From a virus, in IMG/VR virus record IMGVR_UViG_3300001242_000097, positions 1 to 22,578 of that record: 22,578 nucleotides of DNA. One strand, given 5' to 3'. Of the stretch, positions 5,416 through 12,271 are shown one piece after another (the stretch's first letter is position 1; each line of letters starts with the position of its first letter). The notes under the pieces are model-generated. The model was not told the DNA's origin. It worked only from the letters and a program-made list of their open reading frames with translations, and ran no database searches. A program made the position numbers and the translations under genes.

Positions 5416-6150
5416 TTAATTTAGTTTGCCTCGGTATTCTCTCCAGAGCTTGGCCTTCTCTCGGAGTTTATCAATGCTATTCACTAGGTACTCATCTTCC
5501 TCAGTTTCCTGTAGATACAAGATCAAGAACTTCTTTATATTGTTCTTCCAGTTATCATCCATCCATTCATCCTGATTTTTTCTTTTAGAACATATCTGTT
5601 TAAGGTTCTGTAGCTTTCTTGTATCAGTTACACCCATTAGAGGCTTTGGATAATTCTTCATCAAGAACTCCTTCAAGGAAATTAGATCTTTATTTCCATA
5701 GACTGGCGTAGCCGTATCGTTAGATATATTATTATCATTCTTTACATTATTAACATTCTTGTTTGTGTATCGTTTGTTGTCTTTCTGTTGTCTTTCTGTT
5801 GTATCGTCTGTTGTTCCATCTTGGTATTGGCAATAGTTAATTATCTTGGTGATACTTGTTATTTTGTATAATTTCTGTTGTTCTATTTGTCCATCATTTT
5901 CTAAAAGTTTCAAGAATCTTCTAACTTTGTTTCTACTCCATTGCCACCTCTTTGCCATGGTAATTTCACTCCACCCGATTCCCCCCCTCTTTATGGTAAT
6001 CAAATTCCCATGGATTTCAATAACTTTGTCTTTGTGATTCGCATTTAAGAGAAGATCAATCCAAGCCTGTGCTTTTGTAAATGGTTCTAAAAACCATAAC
6101 TTGGAATCGTTTATCTTTCTATGAAGTTTTATCCAACCATTGTCTTCCAT
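5416..6150 (-). CDS. DnaD-like replication initiation protein
   Basis: The N-terminus (GWIKLHRKINDSKLWF, then KAQAWIDLLLNANHKDK) is typical of phage replisome organisers and DnaD N-terminal winged-helix domains. Residues 45-100 form a winged helix with the pattern SEITMAKRWQWSRNKVRRFL and a following EQQKLYKITSITKIINYCQYQ strand pair. A polar, Asn- and Thr-rich linker (about 112-150) leads to a helical C-terminal part with W-rich segments (EWMDDNWKNNIKKF). Such proteins bind the phage origin and recruit the host helicase loader. No origin repeats are evident inside the gene. The linker is rich in Asn, Thr and Gln codons. Promoter P4 and a leader hairpin lie upstream. Confidence 0.75.
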   Translation of the reverse strand: MEDNGWIKLHRKINDSKLWFLEPFTKAQAWIDLLLNANHKDKVIEIHGNLITIKRGGIGWSEITMAKRWQWSRNKVRRFLKLLENDGQIEQQKLYKITSITKIINYCQYQDGTTDDTTERQQKDNKRYTNKNVNNVKNDNNISNDTATPVYGNKDLISLKEFLMKNYPKPLMGVTDTRKLQNLKQICSKRKNQDEWMDDNWKNNIKKFLILYLQETEEDEYLVNSIDKLREKAKLWREYRGKLN

Positions 6151-6171
6151 AATATTCCTTTTAACTTTGTA

Positions 6172-6208
6172 GGGCGTTAAGGAAAGTTAGGACAAACCTT
6201 AACGGCCC
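6172..6208 (-). promoter_or_regulatory. Hairpin in the leader of the DnaD-like gene
   Basis: GGGCGTTAAGG (6172-6182) pairs with CCTTAACGGCCC (6197-6208) over 11 bp with one bulged G, leaving a 14-base loop. It lies between promoter P4 and the start codon at 6150, about 20 bases before the ribosome binding site AAAAGGAA. It is not followed by a T run, so it is more likely a leader control element or RNA stabiliser than a terminator. Confidence 0.55.
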
Positions 6209-6262
6209 ACAGAGTTACCTAACTAATTTAATTTCTGATAATGTCCTACTTTTCATAATTTA

Positions 6263-6290
6263 ATAATACACCTTTGTTTTACCTGTGCAA
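6263..6290 (-). promoter_or_regulatory. Promoter P4 upstream of the DnaD-like gene
   Basis: On the minus strand the -35 is TTGCAC at 6290-6285 and the -10 is TATTAT at 6268-6263, with a 16-base spacer. It shares the TTGCA core of P1 and P2 but not their longer identical blocks. The leader to the start at 6150 would be about 105 bases and contains the hairpin at 6172-6208. The rest of the 178-bp gap is A/T-rich with no gene. Confidence 0.6.
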
Positions 6291-6328
6291 CTGCTTGTAT
6301 AATTAACTTATAGGATTATGACTTATCC

Positions 6329-6610
6329 TTACAGGACGGTTACTTTCTTGGGAATAGGGATTAACTCTTCTACATAATAACTATCGTTTCCTTCGTGTAA
6401 ATATTTGTATGTCATTCTCTTACCGTCTGCGGTTCTTGATTTACATGGGAAGTAGACAATTTCGCCCATTGCATTGGTTACTTTCTCAATATTATATTCC
6501 ATGGAAAATTTGATCGCTTCTTTCTCATAGTCGAACTCTTTAATAAGCTTGTCAGTCTTTGGGTTTCTTTTAGGGAAGTTAGAAAACTGGTGTACTTCGT
6601 ATACTCTCAT
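6329..6610 (-). CDS. Unknown 93-aa early protein
   Basis: No family is recognised. The protein begins MRVYEVHQFSNFPKRN and contains EFDYEKEAIKFSMEYNIEKV, likely a helix that counts positions along a sequence, then strands with YFPCKSRTADGKRMTYKYL. It is basic and soluble. It is the first gene behind promoter P3 with a very short leader of about 20 bases and no clear Shine-Dalgarno sequence. As the first product of the early region it could be a regulator or host takeover protein, without direct evidence. Confidence 0.6.
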   Translation of the reverse strand: MRVYEVHQFSNFPKRNPKTDKLIKEFDYEKEAIKFSMEYNIEKVTNAMGEIVYFPCKSRTADGKRMTYKYLHEGNDSYYVEELIPIPKKVTVL

Positions 6611-6636
6611 ATTTTTAGTGATAATCTTAATACACT

Positions 6637-6675
6637 ATTATCCTATTAAATCTATATTCACTCAAGTTCTTATAG
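6637..6675 (-). promoter_or_regulatory. Promoter P3, start of the early block
   Basis: On the minus strand the -35 is TTGAGT at 6665-6660 and the -10 is GATAAT at 6642-6637, with a 17-base spacer. The sequence just upstream, ACTATAAGAACTTGAG, differs from that of P1 and P2 at only two positions over 16, so the same factor may act on all three. It lies just after the terminator of the lysis block. Confidence 0.65.
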
Positions 6676-6676
6676 T

Positions 6677-6739
6677 AAAAACTAAAGAGGAGATTGTATG
6701 TTTGACAGCGAAAGACGCTAGACGTATACAAATCTCCTC
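6677..6739 (-). terminator. Terminator of the late/lysis block
   Basis: On the minus strand GAGGAGATTTGTAT (6739-6726) pairs with the arm ATACAATCTCCTC (6699-6687) over 13 bp with one bulged base. Inside the loop AGCG and CGCT can form a small second stem. The arm is followed at once by the T-rich stretch TTTAGTTTTTA. The long loop is unusual for an intrinsic terminator, but position and T run fit: it directly follows the last gene of the block and precedes promoter P3. Confidence 0.6.
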
Positions 6740-6747
6740 AATAGGCA

Positions 6748-7092
6748 CTACAAACCTTTCAACATGCTAAAAGCTAAATCTGTAACTCTGTTACTACCAT
6801 CTACCTTTACTATCCCCCTATGGATAGTTACAACGTACTGAGACGGATTAGGAATGATGTTATCTCCTATAAGCGTTCCAGTCTCACCCGTTAGAGTGAT
6901 TAATACCTTTCGGTATTTGCGTGTATCTACCCAGAAAACATAACATAACGGATACCGTTTCCCCTCAAATGGGATTCCGTTGATGGCTATGTCCAACTCT
7001 TTCGGGCTTAAACCCTCGTAGGACTGTCGTTCTGTCAGGTATCGGTAATCTATGTCCCTCCACTTCTTGTTCGCTTTCGGCTTCATCTTCAT
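6748..7092 (-). CDS. Unknown 114-aa protein, overlaps the zinc-finger gene
   Basis: The frame is open from 7209, but I place the start at the ATG at 7092. GGAGG lies six bases before it, and upstream residues in this frame would be a shadow of the zinc-finger gene. The protein begins MKMKPKANKKWRDIDYRYL and has strands such as YPLCYVFWVDTRKYRKVLI, a TGETGTLIGDNII segment and a hydrophobic C-terminus (TDLAFSMLKGL). It ends with TAG. No family is recognised. It shares 128 bases with the upstream gene in another frame. It is the last gene before the terminator. Confidence 0.6.
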   Translation of the reverse strand: MKMKPKANKKWRDIDYRYLTERQSYEGLSPKELDIAINGIPFEGKRYPLCYVFWVDTRKYRKVLITLTGETGTLIGDNIIPNPSQYVVTIHRGIVKVDGSNRVTDLAFSMLKGL

Positions 7093-7234
7093 GATATTCC
7101 TCCATGGGAACAAGTTGAAATGGAAGTGTACGGATACACTTATGACAGGCGTGATATTCATAATCCACACCAACAGACCTACAAGCGTAGGTTTTTCTGA
7201 ATTTACCACAGAAATTGCATATTGATTCTACCAT
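6965..7234 (-). CDS. Small Cys4 zinc-finger protein, 89 aa
   Basis: C6-N-F-C9 and C30-H-K-C33, with a further C18 and H28, form a compact zinc finger in the first 35 residues. An acidic stretch (EEYHEDEAESEQEVEG) and a basic end follow. The ribosome binding site AGGAGGT upstream of the ATG is the best in the window. The last 42 residues lie over the start of the next gene in a different frame, so this tail may be little constrained. The partner or nucleic acid target is unknown. It follows the lysis genes after a gap with two hairpins. Confidence 0.65.
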   Translation of the reverse strand: MVESICNFCGKFRKTYACRSVGVDYEYHACHKCIRTLPFQLVPMEEYHEDEAESEQEVEGHRLPIPDRTTVLRGFKPERVGHSHQRNPI

Positions 7235-7257
7235 TGTAGTACCTCCTGTTAATGAAC

Positions 7258-7319
7258 TGTACGATTAAATTCGTACCTTTATAGCCTTGAAGACTAATCA
7301 GTGATGGACACCTCTTAGA
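7258..7319 (-). other. Two hairpins between holin and zinc-finger gene
   Basis: On the minus strand the first hairpin pairs CAGTGGTGG with CCATCACTG over 9 bp with one G-U pair (about 7334-7300, reaching just past the holin gene end region). The second is GTACGA/TCGTAC at 7275-7258 with a 6-base loop. The G-U pair is possible only in RNA from the minus strand. No T run follows, so this is probably an RNA stability or processing element, or it may reduce readthrough from the lysis genes. Confidence 0.4.
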
Positions 7320-7344
7320 CGTGGCCACCACTGTTAATCCTCAA

Positions 7345-7692
7345 TTACTTAGAAGACTTAATCAACACTCTCTTAGTAGCAATACTCTCCGTAAGCTTTT
7401 GTATTGTATCTGGATCTCCTTGTGCTGCCAAAACCTTTGTTCCAGCTTTAACATAGATTTCCTGTACTACATTAACCACAGCTGTTAATAGTGGAATCAA
7501 TCCTGCTATTATAATCTGTAGGTACTCATTTGTAACAGCCTCATTAAAGTTAGTCATATCTCTTATGAGAAGATTGATCACGCCTGAAACTATAAATGAA
7601 GTAGTTACCATCAAAGCAATCTTTAGCTTTGGGTGAAGTGGATTATAGACTTTTGCAAACAACACGCCGATACTATCGAAAAACTTAGCCAT
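7345..7692 (-). CDS. Putative holin, two transmembrane helices
   Basis: Two hydrophobic segments are visible at about residues 24-43 (KIALMVTTSFIVSGVINLLI) and 57-77 (YLQIIIAGLIPLLTAVVNVV). They are joined by a short polar loop and followed by a basic soluble tail ending KRVLIKSSK. Size, topology and position next to the M23 endolysin fit a phage holin that opens the inner membrane at lysis time. The start ATG at 7692 lies one base after the stop of the 58-residue membrane gene, so the two are coupled. Family identity is not certain, since holins are diverse. An antiholin role is possible for either neighbour. Confidence 0.65.
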   Translation of the reverse strand: MAKFFDSIGVLFAKVYNPLHPKLKIALMVTTSFIVSGVINLLIRDMTNFNEAVTNEYLQIIIAGLIPLLTAVVNVVQEIYVKAGTKVLAAQGDPDTIQKLTESIATKRVLIKSSK

Positions 7693-7693
7693 T

Positions 7694-7870
7694 TTATATA
7701 CCTGTAAATAATTTAATTAAGACTATAACACCAAGAATAAAAACTGAGATTGTCATTACAAAATATGTAACCACATCATCTTCCTGTCCCATTCTTGATT
7801 TATATGAACTATACAAAGAGCGATTTGATTTATCTCTAAATCCACTAAATACATGGTCTATCGTACGCAT
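7694..7870 (-). CDS. 58-aa one-helix membrane protein in the lysis cassette
   Basis: A 58-codon frame starts with ATG at 7870 and ends with TAA at 7694, one base before the holin start. Residues 1-32 are polar and basic (MRTIDHVFSGFRDKSNRSL). Residues 35-57 form one transmembrane segment (YFVMTISVFILGVIVLIKLF). Position between endolysin and holin and tight coupling suggest a lysis role such as antiholin, pinholin-like or spanin-like. No lipobox is present. The frame fills a gap that would otherwise be empty. Confidence 0.6.
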   Translation of the reverse strand: MRTIDHVFSGFRDKSNRSLYSSYKSRMGQEDDVVTYFVMTISVFILGVIVLIKLFTGI

Positions 7871-7887
7871 ATATTAACATTAATAAC

Positions 7888-8523
7888 TTAGTCCGATTTA
7901 AAAATACTCTGGAGTAAATCGGTAAAGAACTGGATTAATTCCTGTAGGAATGTTTTATGCTCAATTGGCTTCTCCAAGAGAGGGTCTTCGGCTGGAGGTG
8001 TGGTTGGTATGCTTGTAGGGGTATCGTTCACTGGTGGGGCTGTAGGAGGCTCAGGGACAGGGTCTGGTGTCGGAGTTATAACTGGAGGAACTACTGGTGG
8101 AACAGCTACTGGTTTGTCATTCAAAATATGGTTTGCTGGGTCTTTATAGACTCCATACTTAGTTAATTGACAATGTAGATGATCTCCAAAGCTATACCCC
8201 TTATTTCCAGTAACATATATCTGTTGACCAACTTTGATTTTATCACCAACCTTAACGATTTGATCCTTTACATCTCCATGTACTAAACACATTACCCAAC
8301 CATTTGGATATGAATACCAGATTGTGGCTGCGTCTTTGTAAAGTATTTTGTTGTATGTATAACTCTTCGTATATTTAGTAACAGTACCAGCACCAAATTT
8401 TGTAGGGGAGTATATCTTATTTTTGGTTTTATAATTACCCATATCTAGGGCTTTGTGCGAATCCGAATATGGAGTGGTTACATGGACCTTTCCCTTGAAT
8501 AACGAACTATATATTTCTGCCAT
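7888..8523 (-). CDS. M23 family peptidase endolysin
   Basis: The N-terminal 135 residues are a LytM-type M23 metallopeptidase: H23-x3-D27 (SHKALDMG), a VHG segment with H82, and the zinc motif H115-L-H117 (GDHLHCQL). Such enzymes cut peptide bridges of peptidoglycan. No signal peptide is present, so export should depend on a holin. Residues 138-185 are a Pro-, Thr- and Val-rich linker. The end, about 190-211, is an amphipathic helix (FLQELIQFFTDLLQSIFKS). No known cell-wall binding domain is recognisable. The start has no Shine-Dalgarno sequence. A virion-associated lysin is the alternative, but the neighbours favour lysis. Confidence 0.8.
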   Translation of the reverse strand: MAEIYSSLFKGKVHVTTPYSDSHKALDMGNYKTKNKIYSPTKFGAGTVTKYTKSYTYNKILYKDAATIWYSYPNGWVMCLVHGDVKDQIVKVGDKIKVGQQIYVTGNKGYSFGDHLHCQLTKYGVYKDPANHILNDKPVAVPPVVPPVITPTPDPVPEPPTAPPVNDTPTSIPTTPPAEDPLLEKPIEHKTFLQELIQFFTDLLQSIFKSD

Positions 8524-8561
8524 GATTATATTTTACTATTTTGATAACTAAGTACAACTAC

Positions 8562-8858
8562 TTACAGTTGGCGTGAAGAAAGTATGATAGCAATTACTGC
8601 TCCCACAGCACTTAATATCCAGCCAATTGTGTTTCCTATTGCTACTTGTTTGCTCTTCCAGAATTTATTCTCGTTATATGCTTCCCACATCACTTTATCT
8701 CTTTCATAAAGCCCACCATCTCCCTTTATATCAGGGTCCCCAAAGAGTTTAACATAAATCTTATCTATCATGTCGCTCATATTGTCGAGTTTATTACAGA
8801 ATTGATTCCATTCAACTCTTGTTATTTGCACAACCTCTTTTTCATCTCCTTTAGGCAT
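8562..8858 (-). CDS. Small C-terminally anchored membrane protein, 98 aa
   Basis: A helical, charged N-terminal part (VEWNQFCNKLDNMSDMIDKI, likely coiled coil) precedes a transmembrane segment at about residues 74-94 (IGNTIGWILSAVGAVIAIIL). The layout resembles XhlA/hemolysin-type small proteins that accompany phage holins, although I cannot assign the family. The ATG at 8858 overlaps the stop of the upstream gene (TAATG), so the two similarly built proteins are probably made in a fixed ratio and may interact through their coiled coils. Confidence 0.6.
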   Translation of the reverse strand: MPKGDEKEVVQITRVEWNQFCNKLDNMSDMIDKIYVKLFGDPDIKGDGGLYERDKVMWEAYNENKFWKSKQVAIGNTIGWILSAVGAVIAIILSSRQL

Positions 8859-9151
8859 TATTGTATAGGTAAAAATTCAGTTACATCAGCCAATTGAGAC
8901 TGAAATAGACATTGCAATAGTATCCCCACACCTACAAGTGTTATTAAAATGTATCCAATTACTATTAGTGTAGTCAGCATTGCATGTAATTTATCGTAAT
9001 CTAGTTTAGAGTATATCTTTGACACGATATCCTCAACGATTGTTGGCTCATCTTTCTTTGTACCAAACATTGCTTTTTCTATTTTATCCATTTTCTTATT
9101 TAGCATTTCAATTTTCGTTTCTACTGCTTCTGGTTCTGGATTCTTGGGCAT
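8858..9151 (-). CDS. Small membrane protein with coiled coil, 97 aa
   Basis: After MPKNPEPEAV, a predicted coiled coil spans about residues 11-50 (KIEMLNKKMDKIEKAMFG). A transmembrane segment follows at about 58-82 (AMLTTLIVIGYILITLVGVG), and a short tail ends the protein. It shares the MPK start and the coil-then-helix plan with its neighbour 8562-8858, but not an obvious sequence. The stop overlaps the next ATG. It probably belongs to the lysis cassette. Confidence 0.6.
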   Translation of the reverse strand: MPKNPEPEAVETKIEMLNKKMDKIEKAMFGTKKDEPTIVEDIVSKIYSKLDYDKLHAMLTTLIVIGYILITLVGVGILLQCLFQSQLADVTEFLPIQ

Positions 9152-9156
9152 GGCTT

Positions 9157-9243
9157 CTATTTCTTAATTTTAAGTCGTCTTTGTGTTACTTTAACTTTTT
9201 TTCTTTTAATATTTACTTTTTTTGTTGGCATTTTAAGTTTCAT
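9157..9243 (-). CDS. 28-aa strongly basic peptide
   Basis: An ATG at 9243 overlaps the stop of the tail gene (TAATG). The 28-codon frame ends with TAG at 9157, five bases before the next ATG. Eleven Lys and three Arg make half of the peptide (MKLKMPTKKVNIKRKKVKV...). There is no independent ribosome binding site, so expression would depend on coupling. An A-rich spacer would also give a Lys-rich reading, which lowers confidence. The exact fit between two coupled genes raises it. Function unknown: membrane or nucleic acid binding is plausible. Confidence 0.4.
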   Translation of the reverse strand: MKLKMPTKKVNIKRKKVKVTQRRLKIKK

Positions 9244-10433
9244 TATATCTTATACGCCATTCTGAAATTAGCTCTTTTTCCGCTGGATGTAGTCCATCCA
9301 GTAGCCGAAGCATTAAGTTGAAGCGTTACTACTGTAACAGCAGAGGATATTACGGCAGTCGTTCGACTTGCAGCATCCACAGTTGCGTTGTTATTGATAG
9401 AGTTGACATCAGATAATACCTCCAAGTAATTTGTCAATGTTACAGCTGCAAACGGCAAGCCTATTGTGAATGTATTTGCGTTACTTGTTCCGTCTGTCAT
9501 TCTTATATATATCTGAATTAGTTCTGGGGTAATACTGTTCCACTGGTATATTCCATTAGGAGCACCAGAGAATCCCACGAATGCAGGAACATAGTTGAAG
9601 CTAGTTGGAAAACCCACAGGATTATCGATGTATGATAGGTATGTATCTGTTATTGTCGCTGCCGCCATTGCATAATCTGAATTAGTAATCAGCGTAATTG
9701 TTGTATTTGGAGAAGAATAAACGCTACTCCCAATGACACCATATTCGTAAGAACTGCCGTCCTTATATCTGACCTTAGTTCCTTTTCTGTACACAGAGGT
9801 TACATTACCAGCAATAGTGAAAGCGAAATCTCCTGTTCTAGTCCAGGTATTGGTTACCTTATTCCAACCATCATAATTTACATTAAGATAAACGTTAGTC
9901 CTTGAGTCTGTTATATCAGCGTCAACTATGGACGAGAATCCATTAGATACCGCAACCTCGGCAAGTTTAAGATGATTATCTGGTACTGCTGGTGCTGTAG
10001 GAGATACTGCTGGTGTGCCTTCAACTGCTATAAGTTCTGCCACATTATTACCCTCATCATCTGGTGTGGCTGTAGGGTCTACCTTGATACAAATGATATC
10101 TATTCTAGGATTCCCTGAAATATTGTCTGTTATTGTTACATCGGTGTCCCCACCCATTTTAGCTCTCCAATACCTTTGCTCTGAAAGAGATGTAGCTGAG
10201 TAATCTGCGTTTAAGACATAACCAACACCTCCAGCGACAGTTACTTTCTTTCCAGGGGTATCAGCTTGAGTTACCTCATAGTCGTCTGCACCAACGACTC
10301 CTGCATTATCTATAAAGTCCTCAGATATGTGCATGTGGTCATTAGCTTCCATCCCTGTAGTAGAGAATGAACCTCCACCAAGGTCTGTGATAGCACCCAT
10401 TCCATTAATTGATGTTATTTGTATTTCGCTCAT
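9243..10433 (-). CDS. Distal tail/baseplate or fibre protein, 396 aa
   Basis: The protein is rich in Thr, Ser, Asn, Gly and Val, with few Lys and Cys, and is predicted almost wholly beta. The N-terminal part (about 30-180: VTQADTPGKKVTVAGGVGYV, RIDIICIKVDPT, LKLAEVAVSNG) resembles upper baseplate or fibre anchor domains found in many siphophages, where IDIIxIxVD and LAEV segments are recurring. A separate C-terminal module (about 270-396) ends FRMAYKI, as receptor-binding domains often do. It lies last in the tail block, directly before lysis. No depolymerase motif is seen. The start has an A-rich leader without Shine-Dalgarno. Confidence 0.65.
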   Translation of the reverse strand: MSEIQITSINGMGAITDLGGGSFSTTGMEANDHMHISEDFIDNAGVVGADDYEVTQADTPGKKVTVAGGVGYVLNADYSATSLSEQRYWRAKMGGDTDVTITDNISGNPRIDIICIKVDPTATPDDEGNNVAELIAVEGTPAVSPTAPAVPDNHLKLAEVAVSNGFSSIVDADITDSRTNVYLNVNYDGWNKVTNTWTRTGDFAFTIAGNVTSVYRKGTKVRYKDGSSYEYGVIGSSVYSSPNTTITLITNSDYAMAAATITDTYLSYIDNPVGFPTSFNYVPAFVGFSGAPNGIYQWNSITPELIQIYIRMTDGTSNANTFTIGLPFAAVTLTNYLEVLSDVNSINNNATVDAASRTTAVISSAVTVVTLQLNASATGWTTSSGKRANFRMAYKI

Positions 10434-10458
10434 GGTTTTATTTTAACATTATGTAAAA

Positions 10459-11217
10459 TTAAAGACTGAATACTTCTGTAGAATCGATCACTTGGTATCC
10501 AGTAGCAAACGCCAAGCCTGATGTCGGTGCTATATTTATTGCATACGCTGTGGCTGAAGATGGGTCTGCTAGATATACTGCATGCAAGAATGTAGTACCT
10601 CCTGATGTATCCGTAGCCAGTGGATTCTGTCCAACTAAAGATGATTGTTTACCTGTTACAGTGGTAGCCACAAATGGGAGAGGAACATCTATATACAAAG
10701 TCCCTGCTGGCAATGTTGCCGTTTCCAAGTCCCAATATATGTTTACCATTCTACCTACCATAGATATCTGCATCTCCTGTTTAATGTTAAAATCATAAGA
10801 GGCTTGTCCTCCTCCAGTCGTTACGAATGTCTCTGGTATTGTATAGGTCATTGTTGGGAATCCTGAAGCTGAGGCTTGTTTGTTAAGTGATATTGCAGTA
10901 AACGCTCCATTAGTGAAAGTCGCTGCGTCCCCGCCGAGTAAGTATAACCTGTTATTTGTTGTATCTACCCAAGTAACATAAAAGTATTTCGTAGTTGTTT
11001 GTGTAATTCTTAAATGGTCTCCAATAGCAAATAAAGTTTCTACGACTAGGTTACTATCCACAGTTATGACATTATTTGCGTGATATATGAACAGGGAAGG
11101 ATTTAAAGCGTACCAATCGATTAATTGTGGTTGTGTAGTCCTCTCAAGATGGGATACTCTTCTATCAATATCTTTTACTTTATCTAAGAATATTTCTGTT
11201 TGCATACTGTTATCCAT
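10459..11217 (-). CDS. Putative minor tail or fibre protein, about 252 aa
   Basis: I place the start at the ATG at 11217 (MDNSMQTEIFLDKV). AGAGGT lies eight bases upstream and the overlap with the gene before is only eight bases. A TTG at 11226 would add three residues. The first 30 residues are a short coiled coil (KVKDIDRRVSHLERTTQ), common at the trimer base of fibres. The remainder is beta-rich, with repeated Thr, Ala and Ser segments and a C-terminus of about 90 residues similar in style to that of 9243-10433. A trimeric tip or receptor-binding protein is likely. The host target cannot be inferred. Confidence 0.6.
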   Translation of the reverse strand: MDNSMQTEIFLDKVKDIDRRVSHLERTTQPQLIDWYALNPSLFIYHANNVITVDSNLVVETLFAIGDHLRITQTTTKYFYVTWVDTTNNRLYLLGGDAATFTNGAFTAISLNKQASASGFPTMTYTIPETFVTTGGGQASYDFNIKQEMQISMVGRMVNIYWDLETATLPAGTLYIDVPLPFVATTVTGKQSSLVGQNPLATDTSGGTTFLHAVYLADPSSATAYAINIAPTSGLAFATGYQVIDSTEVFSL

Positions 11218-12271
11218 ATATTTCAACCTCTAAACTTATTGTTTTAACTCCTTCATTATCTACCGAAGCTGGTATACTTTTAACTCTGGCTTTTCTATTA
11301 ATAAACTCAAGATGGTTTCCTATCTTTAGATTACAAATAACAGTATCCCCGACCTCAAGGCCCGATTTGTTTAGTGTACTACTTGGCATTATTATTAGAT
11401 TTAACCTGTACCCCTCAACCTTGTTTTCGTTGAGTAAGGTCTCACCTTTCTTTTGTAAGGTATCATACTCCGATACGTCCGAGGCTTTTTCATAGCCCTC
11501 TATTCTAGTGTACGCTTGTTGAGACGATGGGTCGCTACTTTCATAGATAAGTGGTATACCCGTGCCAGACCCTTCCACGATTACAGTATTATATAATTCT
11601 GATATTGTTGTCCACGATACAGAGGATACATTTATACCCATTTCTAGTTTCCCCAAGTCCTCTCTAACGCTCCCCTTCGTAGGGTAGTATACATTGAACA
11701 AGACTGAACTTAATCGGCCATCAGAATCGAGTACAGGCTCGAAACCAAAATCAAACCCGTTTATTACATTTGCAAGGTTAGTTAGAGCTTCGGCAATCTC
11801 ATAAGTTTCATAAGTCCTATCTCTTAACATTGAGGTAGGATTCAAGCCCTGCGTTATTAGTAATGTTCCATTAGTTTCTGATTGTGAGGTATTTATTAAA
11901 TCCCATGCTATTGCACTTTGTTGTACCTGTGAATATATCTGACTCTTATTAGTATTTCTAAACTTGAAATAGTACAGCCATGAATAACCTGTAACAGTAA
12001 TATATCCGTCTAAATCTTCATAGTCTCCCGTTTGATTAGCCATTGGACCAAACCATACACAAGTGCCATTCTCTTTTATTACTATAATAGTACTCATTCT
12101 CCTCATGTACTTAGGTTTAGCATATTCATCAAGGATATTTATGTCAAAGGTGCACGACCCTACATCTAAAAGAGCTGCTTCATAGGTAAGATTAGAGAAC
12201 GTTAAACACTCCCCGAGATACTCGAATTCTGCACTTGCCACATTAAGATTGTAGAACTCTATACTAAACAC
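11210..12271 (-). CDS. Gp37-like/Tal-type baseplate hub protein
   Basis: A GTG start at 12271 overlaps the end of Dit by eight bases. The 353-residue protein opens with strands typical of phage hub proteins (FEYLGECLTFSNLTYEAALLDVGSCTFDI; in shorter terms, an alternating beta start and a DVGSC turn). It carries W-F-G-P and YITVTGYSW segments and an LNKSGLEVGDTV-x-C motif near the end, which recurs in the Siphovirus ReqiPepy6 Gp37-like family. Such proteins close the tail tube beneath Dit and carry receptor-binding or lytic domains. No lytic domain is attached here, so penetration must rely on another protein. Confidence 0.7.
   Translation of the reverse strand: MFSIEFYNLNVASAEFEYLGECLTFSNLTYEAALLDVGSCTFDINILDEYAKPKYMRRMSTIIVIKENGTCVWFGPMANQTGDYEDLDGYITVTGYSWLYYFKFRNTNKSQIYSQVQQSAIAWDLINTSQSETNGTLLITQGLNPTSMLRDRTYETYEIAEALTNLANVINGFDFGFEPVLDSDGRLSSVLFNVYYPTKGSVREDLGKLEMGINVSSVSWTTISELYNTVIVEGSGTGIPLIYESSDPSSQQAYTRIEGYEKASDVSEYDTLQKKGETLLNENKVEGYRLNLIIMPSSTLNKSGLEVGDTVICNLKIGNHLEFINRKARVKSIPASVDNEGVKTISLEVEIYG

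Noticed and set aside
7093-7209. Longer version of the 114-aa protein starting at 7209
   Set aside because: The extra 39 residues lie entirely over the zinc-finger gene, have no ribosome binding site, and the ATG at 7092 has GGAGG at good spacing.
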